A DNA stretch of 64,000 bases from Hemileia vastatrix (taxonomy: Eukaryota > Basidiomycota > Pucciniomycetes > Pucciniales > Zaghouaniaceae). Below the pieces are notes generated by a model. The model searched no databases and was not told where the DNA came from. It saw nothing but the letters and a program-made list of their open reading frames with translations. The translations under genes were made by a program, and so were the position numbers. The stretch is taken from assembly GCA_030280995.1 (NCBI GenBank), contig JASXTE010000140.1, positions 1 through 64,000 of the forward strand, in the 5' to 3' direction. Shown here one piece after another: positions 11,505-21,375 of the stretch (within the stretch, counting starts at the first letter, position 1; the number at the start of each line of letters is the position of its first letter).

Positions 11505-12668
11505 ATGCCTCAAATCGATCATCTGGTCCTTGACACTGGAGCCTTTATTTCAGAATCTTTTGATACTTTAAGATCCAAAGGTAAAAATATTTACACAATT
11601 CAATGCGTTCTAGATGAAATCAAAGACAAAGCAACCCGGCAGAGATTAAAATCATATCCTGCTTTTTGGACATTAATGGAACCATCAGCTGAAGATCTTC
11701 AATTTGTTACTGAATTCAGTAGAAAAACTGGTGATTTTGCCCATCTTTCATTGACTGACTTGAAGGTTATCGCATTGACTGCTAATTTATACCGTAATCA
11801 TGTCAATGATGATTTCAAGAATCGTACACCTAAAAGGGTAGAAGTCATCGATCAAGGTAAACCAAATGTGTCGAACAACTTGGTTGGATTTTATGATGAC
11901 AGTAAGACTCGTAAAGATACTAAAAAAACTGTTGAGAATGACAATCAGTCAGACTCTGGGGATGGAAATTCTGAGGATGCTAACTCTGAAGCTGACAACA
12001 ATTCTGAGGATGAATGGATCACACCTAGCAATGTCAATATTATGAAAAAGAAAATGTCTCATCTTAATTTCAACGAAGAAGTTGAGACCCAACCAGAAGT
12101 GGCTTGTGTCACCGTTGATTTTGCCATGCAAAATGTTCTCCTACAACTAGGATTGCCTGTTGTTTCACCTATTGAAGGAAGAATAATCAAGAGATGTTCA
12201 CAATTTATCCTTAGATGTCATGCATGTGCTAAATTGTGTCCTAACATGTCGGCAAAGTTCTGTCCCAAATGTGGTAATTTGGGAACTCTCAAGAAAGTTT
12301 GTGTTACAACCGATTCAGAAGGAAACAAGCAAATTCACATCAACTTTAAAAGACCAATTAACATTCGTGGGAAAAAGTACTCTATACCAACACCTAAAGG
12401 TGGCAAACATTCACAAGATCCAATTCTAGTAGCTGATCAGCCAATTCCTCAGATGAGAGCAGCCAGAGCAGCTTTGAAAGAAAAGAAAATGATTGCGGCA
12501 ACAATCCTTGACGATCCAAGTTATTCATTAAGAAGCAATCCATTCAGTGTTAACGATGTTACAAGTAGAGCTTCGACATTTCGTTATTTACCTGGTTCTA
12601 AAGCAACTCAACTTGCAACTATCGGTAAAAATCCTAATGCCATGCATAAGGGTAAACATAAAAAGTAA
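11505..12668 (+). CDS. NOB1: NOB1, PIN-domain endonuclease for 18S rRNA 3'-end maturation
   Basis: Cleaves 20S pre-rRNA at site D in late pre-40S particles in the cytoplasm. It is one exon of 387 codons starting at ATG 11505. The N-terminal PIN domain opens with VLDTGAFI (catalytic Asp10), followed by KNIYTIQCVLDEIKDKATR and LVTEF/KTGD-type helices with the conserved Asp in LSLTDLKVIALT. An acidic linker rich in Ser/Asp/Glu leads to EWITPSN, a NOB1 landmark. DFAMQNVLLQLGLPV precedes the zinc ribbon with Cys238, Cys241, Cys253 and Cys256 (C-x2-C-x11-C-x2-C). The C-terminal basic tail includes YSIPTPKGGKHS. All family hallmarks are intact and the length is normal. An AATAAA lies at 12673-12678, five bases after the stop codon, so the 3' UTR is very short. 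Confidence 0.97.
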   Translation: MPQIDHLVLDTGAFISESFDTLRSKGKNIYTIQCVLDEIKDKATRQRLKSYPAFWTLMEPSAEDLQFVTEFSRKTGDFAHLSLTDLKVIALTANLYRNHVNDDFKNRTPKRVEVIDQGKPNVSNNLVGFYDDSKTRKDTKKTVENDNQSDSGDGNSEDANSEADNNSEDEWITPSNVNIMKKKMSHLNFNEEVETQPEVACVTVDFAMQNVLLQLGLPVVSPIEGRIIKRCSQFILRCHACAKLCPNMSAKFCPKCGNLGTLKKVCVTTDSEGNKQIHINFKRPINIRGKKYSIPTPKGGKHSQDPILVADQPIPQMRAARAALKEKKMIAATILDDPSYSLRSNPFSVNDVTSRASTFRYLPGSKATQLATIGKNPNAMHKGKHKK

Positions 12669-12672
12669 TAAC

Positions 12673-12707
12673 AATAAACTTTTGGCTGTAAATGGGATGA
12701 ATTTATT
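12673..12707. terminator. Facing poly(A) signals of NOB1 (plus) and GOLT1B (minus)
   Basis: AATAAA at 12673-12678 serves NOB1. TTTATT at 12702-12707, which is AATAAA on the minus strand, serves GOLT1B. The two stop codons are only 53 bases apart, so cleavage 10-30 bases past each hexamer would make the two transcripts overlap at their 3' ends. Confidence 0.7.
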
Positions 12708-12721
12708 ATAAAATGAGCTGA

Positions 12722-13200
12722 TCAAACATTAGAACGAGACATATCGCCACCCAGTTTGCTTACAATCGTACTGATGACCGGAAGATTAAGTATTAATCCG
12801 ATGACCGGAAGGGGACGTAGGAATGAAACGGCCGCAGGGAAAAAACCGCCAAAAAGCTTATAAAATCCATAAATTTCTATACCCATTCCTATTAATGGCC
12901 AACCGTATAGTACTACAAATATACCAATAAAAAAGAAGCCAGATCCTTTGAGTTTATGTTTTTGAAAAAAGAACCAAAAAGTTCGCTGATATCCAATTGT
13001 TAAACTCAGCCCGACGATGAAAAAAATATTTCCAATTGCCAACAATCCTTTATCGAATAATAATAGAACCCCCAAAAACAAAAATACTACTCCAAATCCA
13101 GAGAGACCGATTCCAATTTCTAATAAAATTAAAATTATAGTTAAATATTATACAGATCAATTGATTGTAACTTACTTTGAAGATCTGTCACTTGGATCAT
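12722..13200 (-). CDS. GOLT1B: GOLT1B, Got1/Sft2-like Golgi vesicle transport protein
   Basis: A four-helix membrane protein of the ER-Golgi vesicle cycle (Got1 family). Two exons: 13200-13176 (25 nt, MIQVTDLQ plus one base) and 13119-12722. They are separated by a 56-nt intron with donor gtaagt and acceptor ttag, and the joined codon is Lys. The predicted protein has 140 residues, the usual family length. Hallmarks: KIGIGLSGFGVVFLFLGVLL, then FDKGLLAIGN, YQRTFWFFFQKHKLKGSGFF, GWPLIGMGIEIYGF and a closing PVIGLILNLPVIS helix. The tail ends GGDMSRSNV. It converges on NOB1 and shares the short 3' interval with it. Confidence 0.95.
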
Positions 13201-13926
13201 GATGGGTAAAATGTACTCGTGTATTAAGAGTACCAGCTGATTCTGCCTCCACAGATGGACAGATGGTGCTGGTTGCGGCGTCACGAAAAAAAAAAATTAC
13301 CACTGAACCAACAAAAGCAACAGGTTATCGTTTGTCTAATCATTTTCTCCTCATATCAATCTAACCGGATTTTTTAACCATCATGAAGATTTTTCACACA
13401 CTGAACATTTATAAATTTTCAATTCGAAATCATCAAGTAATTTAGTTGTATGAAAGAAACTTTGTTAATTTTGCCGGTGAGTTTATCTGTACACGGTAAA
13501 TCTACAGCGTCTTCGTACGATGAGAAATTGCCTGTTTCGAACTTGTTCTAAATCACATCGAGCGACATTGAATCATCTCAAGTTTTTATATAGACTTTCA
13601 AGTTATCATCTGCCAATCATTCATCGTTCCTCTCCATAAATTATTGTCTTTTTTCGAGTTAAGCGATAACTCACTCAACTTTCAAATGTGTACATTTTTT
13701 AATCTTCATGTCTGCAGTGATGGCGATGGTTAAGTGCTGAGTTTTTACTAAAATCAATTCTAAATATCGTAGTTTGATTGTCGAAATTTTATTACTCATT
13801 TAATAGGAAAATGATCAATTATAAGAATCCAAATAGATGTTTTTGCAAGGGTTTCCTGGCCATTTTCAGATCTCATCAATCAATGGTAATTCAAAGGGGT
13901 TCTCAAGTACGAGCTTCATTCTGCCA
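13201..13926. other. Promoter side of GOLT1B and 3' flank of the secreted-protein array
   Basis: No gene recognised. From about 13768 the sequence is similar to the 3' flanks of the next two genes in the array (compare 15360-15477 and 16935-17073), with a shared 'cgtagttt...' start and a 'ttttcag/ttttagat' end. The tandem duplication unit therefore included 3' flanking DNA. Confidence 0.5.
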
Positions 13927-14379
13927 CTACCAATGGCTTTGGTGAGAAAGATGATGATCATGGCCATCATGGTAGTCATAGTCGTTATGGTTGTCATAGT
14001 AGTCTTGGTAATCGTAGTTATAGTCATATTGTTCATAGTCATAGTGGTCAGGTACAATATGTTCTGCTGGCCATGATCTTTTGTTTTTTACAACCAAACT
14101 GGTTGCTTCAGCTATATAACATTGTGAACCGTAATCATGTGTACAAACAAAACATCTTGATGAAATGCAGCTGATATGATTAAAACCTCTTGGATTGGCG
14201 AGCAAATCTTCAGTTCCCAATGGTCGAAATCGATGATGACGTCTATTGTTAAAACCATTTGTGTCCCTTATGTTTTGACGAATTCGACTTCTTCTGACTG
14301 GAATACCAGCAATTAATCCGTCAATGAACAATGATAATATTACACCTATCGAAAGGATACTAATTTTGATTCGCATCAT
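13927..14379 (-). CDS. Secreted four-Cys-core protein A (Asp/Tyr/His-rich tail)
   Basis: Not a family I recognise. 150 residues from ATG 14379 (a second ATG follows directly). Signal peptide 1-25 (ISILSIGVILSLFIDGLIAG), a basic linker, then the core shared with two neighbours: H68, C71, C76, C79, C87, then A-E-A-x-S-L-V-V-K-N-K-R and W103. The Cys spacing is C-x4-C-x2-C-x7-C. Residues 111-149 are almost only Asp, Tyr, His and Asn, a composition seen in metal-binding or oxidatively cross-linked secreted proteins. It is the shortest member, and its N-terminal linker lacks the Pro/Tyr repeat of the other two. Single exon; there may be a 5' UTR intron, since a ttttcag-like acceptor lies about 80 bases upstream. 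Function unknown; extracellular location is inferred from the signal peptide. Confidence 0.75.
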   Translation of the reverse strand: MMRIKISILSIGVILSLFIDGLIAGIPVRRSRIRQNIRDTNGFNNRRHHRFRPLGTEDLLANPRGFNHISCISSRCFVCTHDYGSQCYIAEATSLVVKNKRSWPAEHIVPDHYDYEQYDYNYDYQDYYDNHNDYDYHDGHDHHLSHQSHW

Positions 14380-14525
14380 ATCCAAACAACTTAATCCTGA
14401 CCTGATGAATGAATTTGAAAATCTGCTTAAATTTGATCTTTCAACTTCACCTGAAACGACAAATGTTAACAACAGTTTGTAAGTTGTTCAATTTAACATT
14501 GATTTGGAAAACTTAATCAGGTGAG

Positions 14526-14560
14526 TCAACGTGAACGATAATATCTAATTACTTTAACTT
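14526..14560 (-). promoter_or_regulatory. Shared upstream element, copy A
   Basis: On the plus strand it reads tcaacgtgaacgataatat and continues ctaattacttta. Close copies sit at a similar distance (about 150-170 bases) upstream of the ATG of genes B (16513-16545) and C (17909-17940). It could be a core or enhancer element, or part of a 5' UTR, and its retention while flanks diverged suggests function. Confidence 0.4.
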
Positions 14561-15009
14561 AACAGCTTGTTTGATGTTTACACTTGAATCGTCTTAATAT
14601 CGGATTTCGGAGTGTTTTTGAAATTTGATTTTACTCAGGTAAAATTAAAAATGATAAAGTTTTATTATCTGATAAACTTTTATTTATTCTTTGTTTGATT
14701 GAGAAATCTTGAATTCAAGGATCAATTTTCACTGAGATCTGCGCAACATTTGCAATTGGATTTAAATACTCAAATACTTGAAACATTTTTCACAATAGTT
14801 GATTGGTTGGAAAGTGTGGTTCAAACTTTAAGGCCTGAATTTGTTGTTGAATTTCTTCTTCATTCGAAAAGCAAAAGATTCTGATCTTCGTATTCTAATG
14901 GTTCGAGTCGATAATCATTGTCTCTCCCTCTCTTGTTATATCGAGTTTCATCTCATATGTTTTTACGACTTTTCTTGATGTCGAAATAACCACTTATCAC
15001 CATCAATAT

Positions 15010-15300
15010 CGATCATTTTGAAATTATCTCATTTAACTCCGTTAAATTGTTTTAACCGAATAAAAAGTGAGAACGTTATCGTTAAATCTTGTTCAATTGA
15101 TCAATTTTACCCTTAAATTACCCTCATCAAGTTTCAGAATAAATTTGAATTCAATTGAATTCGACAGAAACGGAAATGACCAAGTTAAGAATGATTTAAA
15201 TTTATTCAAAGTAAATTGAATCAATCAGTTGTCTTTTGTATCTAATTACATGGAATTTGATTTATCTGGCAAAAACATTTTGCTATTATGAAATAAGTTT
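15010..15300 (-). repeat. Orphan copy of the array's upstream flank
   Basis: It matches 17843-18160 in order: 'gaattatctaatttaactc', '...tcaattgatcaattttac', 'ctcatcaagtttc', 'acggaaatgac', 'aaattgaatcaat' and 'tgtatctaattaca'. In the 17.8 kb copy this DNA lies upstream of gene C. Here no gene follows. The simplest reading is the remnant of a lost fourth unit. Confidence 0.5.
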
Positions 15301-15477
15301 AATTGTAAATTTAATGAAGAAAAGCAAAGATGATCAATTGCACAGACATTTATTTTTAATATCGTAGTTTAATTATCTTTCGAAATTTTTAATTGACAAA
15401 TATTGAATGAAACATTTTTGAAGAAATGTTTCGCAATGGTTTCTTGACCGTTTTAGATCGTCTTAACCGATGTCAAT

Positions 15478-16350
15478 TTAGGTAGAGACAGGCATCGGTC
15501 CTCTTTTAACCGGTACGCCCACGCTCGGATGGTTCCGGTAGTCTGGGTAAATATTAGGCTGGACCTGTTTTTGGCCTGCGGGTGTCCAGTAATGATTTTT
15601 CGTGTCCATGTTATTTGGATATTTAGTAGTAATGGTGAAGGAAGGATATTTATCTTGTGGTGATTTTATATCATCATGTTGGTTGAACTCTTCTCTTGAA
15701 GGTTTCATAATCATGAGGTCATCAAAAGAATCTTTACGTCCGTCATCTTCGAAATGTTCAACTGGCATACTCCTCGGGCGGGGATGTGTCCCTCGTGATC
15801 CATTGATGCTAATTGGCATACGGCCACGCATCTGATCTGTCGGTCTCGTCAATAGCCATTCTAAACCTGCTTGTCCCCCAGATCTCCTTCGTGTTGCGTT
15901 TGGTCCAAATGGATCATGTCCAGGAGGCCAAAGTGTCGGGCGTGATGGTTGCGATTGTAGATTTCTTGCAACTCCCGATCCATACCGAGGTTGGCTATTG
16001 TAATTTGATGATCCAATATCCCATGGTCTTTGGTTTTTTACAACCAATTTGACCGCTCCAGCTGTATAACATTCTGTACCGTAATCATTTGTACAAAGTA
16101 CGCATATTGTTGAAAAGCAGATGAGGTGATTTAACTTTTTAGAACGTGTGACTAGTTCTTCAGTTTGTATATATTGTTGGGGATGTGGTTGGGGATATGG
16201 TTGAGGATATGGTTGAGGATATGGTTGGGGATGTGGTTGGGGATATGGTTGGGGAGGGTAATTATTGGGATAGCCCATTTGAGCAACCAATCCATTGATA
16301 CAAACTAATAATATCACACATATTGTGATAGTATACATTTCAACACGCAT
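15478..16350 (-). CDS. Secreted four-Cys-core protein B (QPYP-repeat, long C-terminal region)
   Basis: Second member of the array, 290 residues from ATG 16350. Signal peptide 1-23 (YTITICVILLVCINGLVA), then a Pro/Gln/Tyr/His repeat at 31-60 built on the unit QPYP/QPHP, then the shared core: H75, C78, C83, C86, C94, then A-x-A-V-K-L-V-V-K-N-Q-R-P-W ending at 110. The C-terminal 180 residues are specific to this copy. They are polar, rich in Pro, Arg, Asp and Ser, and include SRPTLWPPGHDPFGPN, a dibasic-rich region and a KSPQDKYPSF segment. Single exon. The leader DNA just before the ATG (TTGGTTGGATAC) is shared with C. Function unknown; the QPYP repeats recall proline-rich extracellular matrix, silk-like or saliva proteins only by composition. 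Confidence 0.75.
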   Translation of the reverse strand: MRVEMYTITICVILLVCINGLVAQMGYPNNYPPQPYPQPHPQPYPQPYPQPYPQPHPQQYIQTEELVTRSKKLNHLICFSTICVLCTNDYGTECYTAGAVKLVVKNQRPWDIGSSNYNSQPRYGSGVARNLQSQPSRPTLWPPGHDPFGPNATRRRSGGQAGLEWLLTRPTDQMRGRMPISINGSRGTHPRPRSMPVEHFEDDGRKDSFDDLMIMKPSREEFNQHDDIKSPQDKYPSFTITTKYPNNMDTKNHYWTPAGQKQVQPNIYPDYRNHPSVGVPVKRGPMPVST

Positions 16351-17073
16351 CGTATCCAACCAACTTGATCTTCACTTGATGAATGTTTTAAATGAATATT
16401 TTAATTTGATTTTTCAAGTTGACTCGGAACAACGGAAGTTGTTAATTAATTTAAAATCATTTAATTTAACTCAATACATCATGATTAAATTGTCTCAATC
16501 AGGTGAAAAGTGTCAACGTAAACGATGATATCAATTACTTTACCTTAAAAACTTGTTAAACTAATCAACTTTGCAATCGAATTTCATAGATCTTTTTAAC
16601 ATCGAACTTGGGAATTAAGATGAAATTCAATATTATACCAAGACGAATGGTAATGGCAAATAAAAAATGTATATTTTCAATATTAAATTTCCTTGAACTA
16701 TTGTCATTTGCATTTGTCATAAAACGAGTTATTATACAATGGTAGAATCTTTTATCTGTATCTTTCAATGCATTGTATTTTAATCGTATTTTAATTGAGA
16801 GTAATTAAAAGAGTTTGAACACTGACTGAGCCTCTTAATTGATTGAGTTAAACATTTATCTTTATTCGTTACTCAAATCATCTCACTCATCTTCAGCTAA
16901 TTAAATGTTCAGATTGTATAAAAATTATTTTTCAATACCGTAGTTTTATTTTTCGTTGAAATTTCACTTCTCTTTAAATTGAAAAAAAATTTTAATTGTA
17001 AGAATTTAGAATGAATACTTTGCAAAGTTCTTTTCACTGTTTTAGATGAATCGATGACAATTTAGAAGGAAAC
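16351..17073. other. Spacer between array genes B and C
   Basis: Holds the upstream region of gene B, including the shared element at 16513-16545, and the 3' flank of gene C from about 16935. No additional gene seen. Confidence 0.5.
16513..16545 (-). promoter_or_regulatory. Shared upstream element, copy B
   Basis: Plus strand tcaacgtaaacgatgatat followed by caattacttta, 163 bases upstream of the gene B ATG. See copies at 14526 and 17909. Confidence 0.4.
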
Positions 17074-17739
17074 TCAACGATTGAATCGATTGGTTCTATT
17101 GAAAGCGGGTGAAGGATGACCTGTATCGTTCTGCCATTCTGTCTTATTGACTCCAGAATCTGGTCCTGGTAATGGTAGTGGTTCTGGTTGAAAAGTTGTA
17201 AGTGGTTTTTTACCATTTTCGCCCTTATTCTTTAAACTTCTTTGCCAATATGCTGGTTGTGGCCATGGTTGTGGCATTGGCATCGGTTGTGGCCTTGGCA
17301 TCGGTTGTGGCATTGGTCTCGGTTGTGATCCATAATTTGAACTCCATGGTCTTTTATTTTTTATAACCAAACTGACCGCTTCAGCTGATGAACATTCTGT
17401 ATTGTAGCCGAATTGACAAACAAAACATCCTGTTGAAAAGCAGACAATATGACTCATACCTCCGCTGCTGGTGAGTACATCCATGTATTGTGATGGTTGA
17501 GGATTAGGATATTGAATATTAGGATATTGATTATTAGGATATTGATTATTAGGATATTGCATATTAGGATATTGATGGCTAGGAGGATAGTTATTAGGAG
17601 GATAACCATAGCTCTGCCGGTTTACACGTTGTCCGCTTTTGCTTCGATCAATTTGATCTCCAAAACGAGCTTCAAATCCATCAATGAACAATGATGATAT
17701 CACATATATCAAAATAGCACAAATTTGTATCTTTATCAT
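17074..17739 (-). CDS. Secreted four-Cys-core protein C (QYPN and QPMP repeats)
   Basis: Third member, 221 residues from ATG 17739. Signal peptide 1-22 (ICAILIYVISSLFIDG), a basic stretch, then repeats of QYPN at 56-79 encoded by a 15-base tandem unit (about 17506-17570). The core follows: H97, C100, C105, C108, C116, then A-E-A-V-S-L-V-I-K-N-K-R-P-W ending at 132. After it comes a second low-complexity block of QPMP/RPQP units (about 141-160), then a polar tail with several Asn-x-Thr/Ser N-glycosylation sequons (NKTEW, NDTG, NRTN). Core identity with A and B is much higher than elsewhere. Single exon. Function unknown. Confidence 0.75.
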   Translation of the reverse strand: MIKIQICAILIYVISSLFIDGFEARFGDQIDRSKSGQRVNRQSYGYPPNNYPPSHQYPNMQYPNNQYPNNQYPNIQYPNPQPSQYMDVLTSSGGMSHIVCFSTGCFVCQFGYNTECSSAEAVSLVIKNKRPWSSNYGSQPRPMPQPMPRPQPMPMPQPWPQPAYWQRSLKNKGENGKKPLTTFQPEPLPLPGPDSGVNKTEWQNDTGHPSPAFNRTNRFNR

Positions 17740-17908
17740 GTCCAACCAACTTTATCTTTATCTTTAACCTTAAAAGATGTTTTTTAAAATTCACTTTAAT
17801 TCAAATATTTAAATTTACACAAGAACGACAAAATTTATCAATTAGTTTGGAATTATCTAATTTAACTCGATGCACAACGATTAAATCGTTTTAATCAGGT
17901 TAAAAATA

Positions 17909-17940
17909 TCAACGTTAACGATAATATAAATTACCTTAGG
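17909..17940 (-). promoter_or_regulatory. Shared upstream element, copy C
   Basis: Plus strand tcaacgttaacgataatat followed by aaattacctta, 170 bases upstream of the gene C ATG. See copies at 14526 and 16513. Confidence 0.4.
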
Positions 17941-19105
17941 TTTTAAACTTCAATTGATCAATTTTACACTTGAATTACTCTCATCAAGTTTCTGATTGAA
18001 TTTAAATTTAATATCGCTTCAAGATAAACGGAAATGACGAGGTTGAAAATCATTGAAATGTATTTAAAGCAAATTGAATCAATGATTTATTTTTTTGTAT
18101 CTAATTACATCGAATTTACTTTCTGATTTATCCTTGACACAAACATTTTACTTCTATGGAAAAAGTTTTATCGTAAACTTTCTTTCCTTATTTGCACTGT
18201 AAATCATAGTTAAGTCATTTAGTGAAATATAAATTCATCAGGTAAAATTAAAAGTATAAATTTGTTCTATCATTCTAGATCTGTTCTAATAATTCTCTCA
18301 ATTGTGGTCTTGTGTTGATTTAGAACTTGTGGTTTGATTTGACGTGAATCGAGGGAGAAAAAATGTCATTAGAATGAATCAGTTGTAAAATAGTTCTTTT
18401 GGTTCTTTTGAAAAAAATGTCGTTATTTGACAGTTCACAAACATTACTCTGTAATCGATTTTACCCGGGGAAAAAAGTATAAAAAAAAATAACAACGACC
18501 TATCGCTATTGATGGTCGAGTTCTATCGGTGTACACTTTGTACCTTGACAACTGTCAATTGTGCACTTGAATGTCAAACAATTGTCGAATAAAAACAATT
18601 CATTATGTGTTGTTGTTGTTGTTGTTGAATGAACGAGTCATTAATTTTAAAAGCATTACGCTTTGACATGTTCTTTGTTTTCATCCTTCCATCCACATCG
18701 AGTTGACGTTCTTTTTTCCTTTTTTCCTTTCTTATTTTTCCCCTTCGATGAAATTACTTGTGACTTTAGCATAGAAAATTCATGAATCAAGTATTTTTTT
18801 AAGTGTTGTGGTCTCATTTCCATGACAATGGATTGTTTGATTGCCTTTAACTCTCCAATGGTTGGGTTGTTTCATCTTTTTACCCAACATTCAAAGTCAC
18901 TATGGTATTGTCAAACTGTTACCGTCTAAACAAATTCATTTGTTAAAAGATTGTTCTTCTATTTTTATCCTTCTTTGTGTTTGTTGAGAATAGGACTCAC
19001 TTGACAATAAACTCAATTGACTGCTGCTTTGAAGTTGACCACGCGAATCAAGCAGATTAAAAGTGCCATAAAAACAGAGCAAAAGGAAAGACAACAAAAA
19101 GTACA

Positions 19106-19132
<27 letters not shown>
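19106..19132. repeat. (GA)n microsatellite
   Basis: About 13 GA units, followed by a degenerate GAAA-rich purine tract. Confidence 0.9.
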
Positions 19133-19142
<10 letters not shown>

Positions 19143-19680
19143 GAAAGAAAGTTGGGGAAAAAAAGTTTCATCTTCATCAGTCAAAAGCACTTTCATACAC
19201 TTGACCAAATGGAAAACAATGATGAACCAAAGGTGACCCTATAATGTGACCATTTGAATGGCCAAATGATCATTTTATCTGGCCATTTCAAATTCAACCT
19301 CCGTTTACTTAATGAATTTTTTTAAATTTCTTTTTCTCTTCTTTTTCTTCCTTCATCTTCTTGTCTCTCTCTCTATCTTTCAGCTTCTGTATACACAATT
19401 TCAACTTAATTTCACTCAAATGTAAGTAAATATATCCAAAGATTTAAAAGTATTTACTTGATGATCGTAAACAATTTACCAAAACTTTTCAATGTAAATC
19501 ATGTGCCTTCAAGTACGTGCTGGTGATGTGTTCAATGCACGGGATTTCGTTAGATTTTTAAACATAAAAAGTACAACTTCAAGTGAAAGTGTGTGTAAAT
19601 CTTATGACACATGAGATTATTTGATCCAATGAACAGGAAAAGACTCCTTTCACTGGTTATTTTTTCATTTTAAACGTTTT

Positions 19681-19682
<2 letters not shown>

Positions 19683-19716
<34 letters not shown>

Positions 19717-19718
19717 TT
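19683..19718. repeat. (ATC)n then (TTC)n microsatellite
   Basis: Eleven or so ATC/TCA units grading into TTC units up to about 19732. Confidence 0.9.
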
Positions 19719-21310
19719 CTTCTTCTTCTTCTTTGGCGAACCTCACTTTGACCCTGTAACTTGTTCTGAATGTCACTGTTGATATTTCTTCTCTGTTGCT
19801 GATGCTTTTTCGCTTCCTTGCAAACTTTTTACTGGGTATCAAAGAGAATAGAAAGAACCATTGAAGAGAGAAGAGAAAAAAAATTGAGCGGTGAACCAAA
19901 GTAAAGATGAAAAATACTTTTTCCCCTCTTTCTTTGCTTTTGATGAAATGACACAGAGAAAAAATTGGCCAAATGCACTGGCCAATTGTAACAGATTTAA
20001 GTTTGTTCTTTGCGTGCCGATGTAAAACTCAGTCGTCAGTATTTGCCATTTTTGAGATGAAAAAAAAAGTGAGCGGTTTACAGGTAAATGTGATTAGGTG
20101 TGAGCAGGTTGAAGAAATAGTCAAATTTGGTTGGACCAACAGCCTGGTTTTCTTTTTCTCCTTTTTCTCCTTTTACTATCTTTCCTTTGCTTGTATATTT
20201 TCCTCTCTCTCTTTCTCAGTCCTGTGGCGTGACATTCAGATGCAAGTAAGAAGAAGAACAAGAAGAAGAAAAAACCATTCGCTCCTTATTTCTCTGTGAT
20301 TGACATTGACTGATGGTAATTAATTCAAGGCGCCTTTTCCAAATTGCCGAAAGGACAGAGAGTGAAAGAGTGAGAGAGTGAGAAGAAGGATGAGAAAAGG
20401 AAAGAGAAAAAAATCTAAGAGACAAGATGAGCGAATGTTATACAGAGAAAATGCAACTTACATAAGCAAACAAGGACCAGTTGCAAATTAATACCAGATT
20501 ACAAGATTGAAAGAGAACTGACCGCAGCTGCATCCCTTGGACCTTGTCTTTTTTTCCTTCTTCTTCTTCTTTTTCTTCTTTTCCTCTTTTTCTTCTCTCT
20601 TATTTTTCCTTCTCTCTCCTCAGTCTGGTAGTCAGTCGTAAATCCTATTAGTTTATTGCACAGCTGGATCCTTGCTTCTGTCTGCCAGGTAATTTTTCCA
20701 CTTCCTCTCTCTCTTCCTTTCTCTCGTTTTCCTTTTTCTCATTCTCTGCCTTCTTCATTCTCAATTTGATGCAATTCAAGTCCAGAGTCAAAGTTGCCTC
20801 TTTTTTTACTTTGGTGGTTTTTTTCCTCTTCTCTCTGCTCTTTTCTCCTCTCGTCAGTTTCATCTCTTCTCTTTCTCTTTCTTCTTCTCTTTTTCTCTCT
20901 CTCCACTTGAACCAGAGGCCATACAGACAGACAAGTAACCTCAGACCTCTTTCAGATGCAATTTGGCAAGTTGTACCTTGTGTCCTTGAGTTTTATGAGG
21001 ATGAGCTTGTGCATCAGCCTGTGGATGCGGGTGAGTGTGAGTTACGCGGACTCAACTGAGTGAAAGTAAGTTCCTTGCCAATTTATTTATGACGAAGAAT
21101 ATTATACTCATCTTCGTTGAAAAAGAAAAAAAAAGTTAGAATAACCTGGAAACATCTCTTCAAACTTATTTTTTTGACCTATGGACGTAAGATGATATGG
21201 AAATTCAATTGGCCCAGGCTCTGTCTTTTCAAATTTGTCTGCTGTTTTGACCGGCGCCGGGCAAAAAGGCTCATTTGCCAAGTCTCATTGTGATGAATGA
21301 CTTTGTTTCT

Positions 21311-21375
21311 TTCTTCTTCTTCTTCTTCTTCTTCTTCTTCTTCTTCTTCTTCTTCTTCTTCTTCTTCTTCTTCTT
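21311..21375. repeat. (TTC)n microsatellite, about 21 units
   Basis: The longest perfect trinucleotide tract in the window, a polypyrimidine run on the plus strand. Confidence 0.95.

Larger units (their letters stand above)
14380..15477. other. Spacer between array genes A and B, with an orphan promoter-like block
   Basis: Contains the upstream region of gene A (to about 14640). About 15010-15300 holds a block closely similar to the region upstream of gene C (17843-18160). No array coding sequence follows that block on the minus strand. The last 110 bases are the 3' flank of gene B. An open frame at 14699-14884 (plus) has no recognisable protein character. Confidence 0.5.

Noticed and set aside
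13837..14076. Plus-strand frame coding a long Ile/Val/Met hydrophobic stretch
   Set aside because: It is the antisense of the Asp/Tyr/His-rich tail of secreted protein A; GAT/TAT/CAT codons read backwards as ATC/ATA/ATG.
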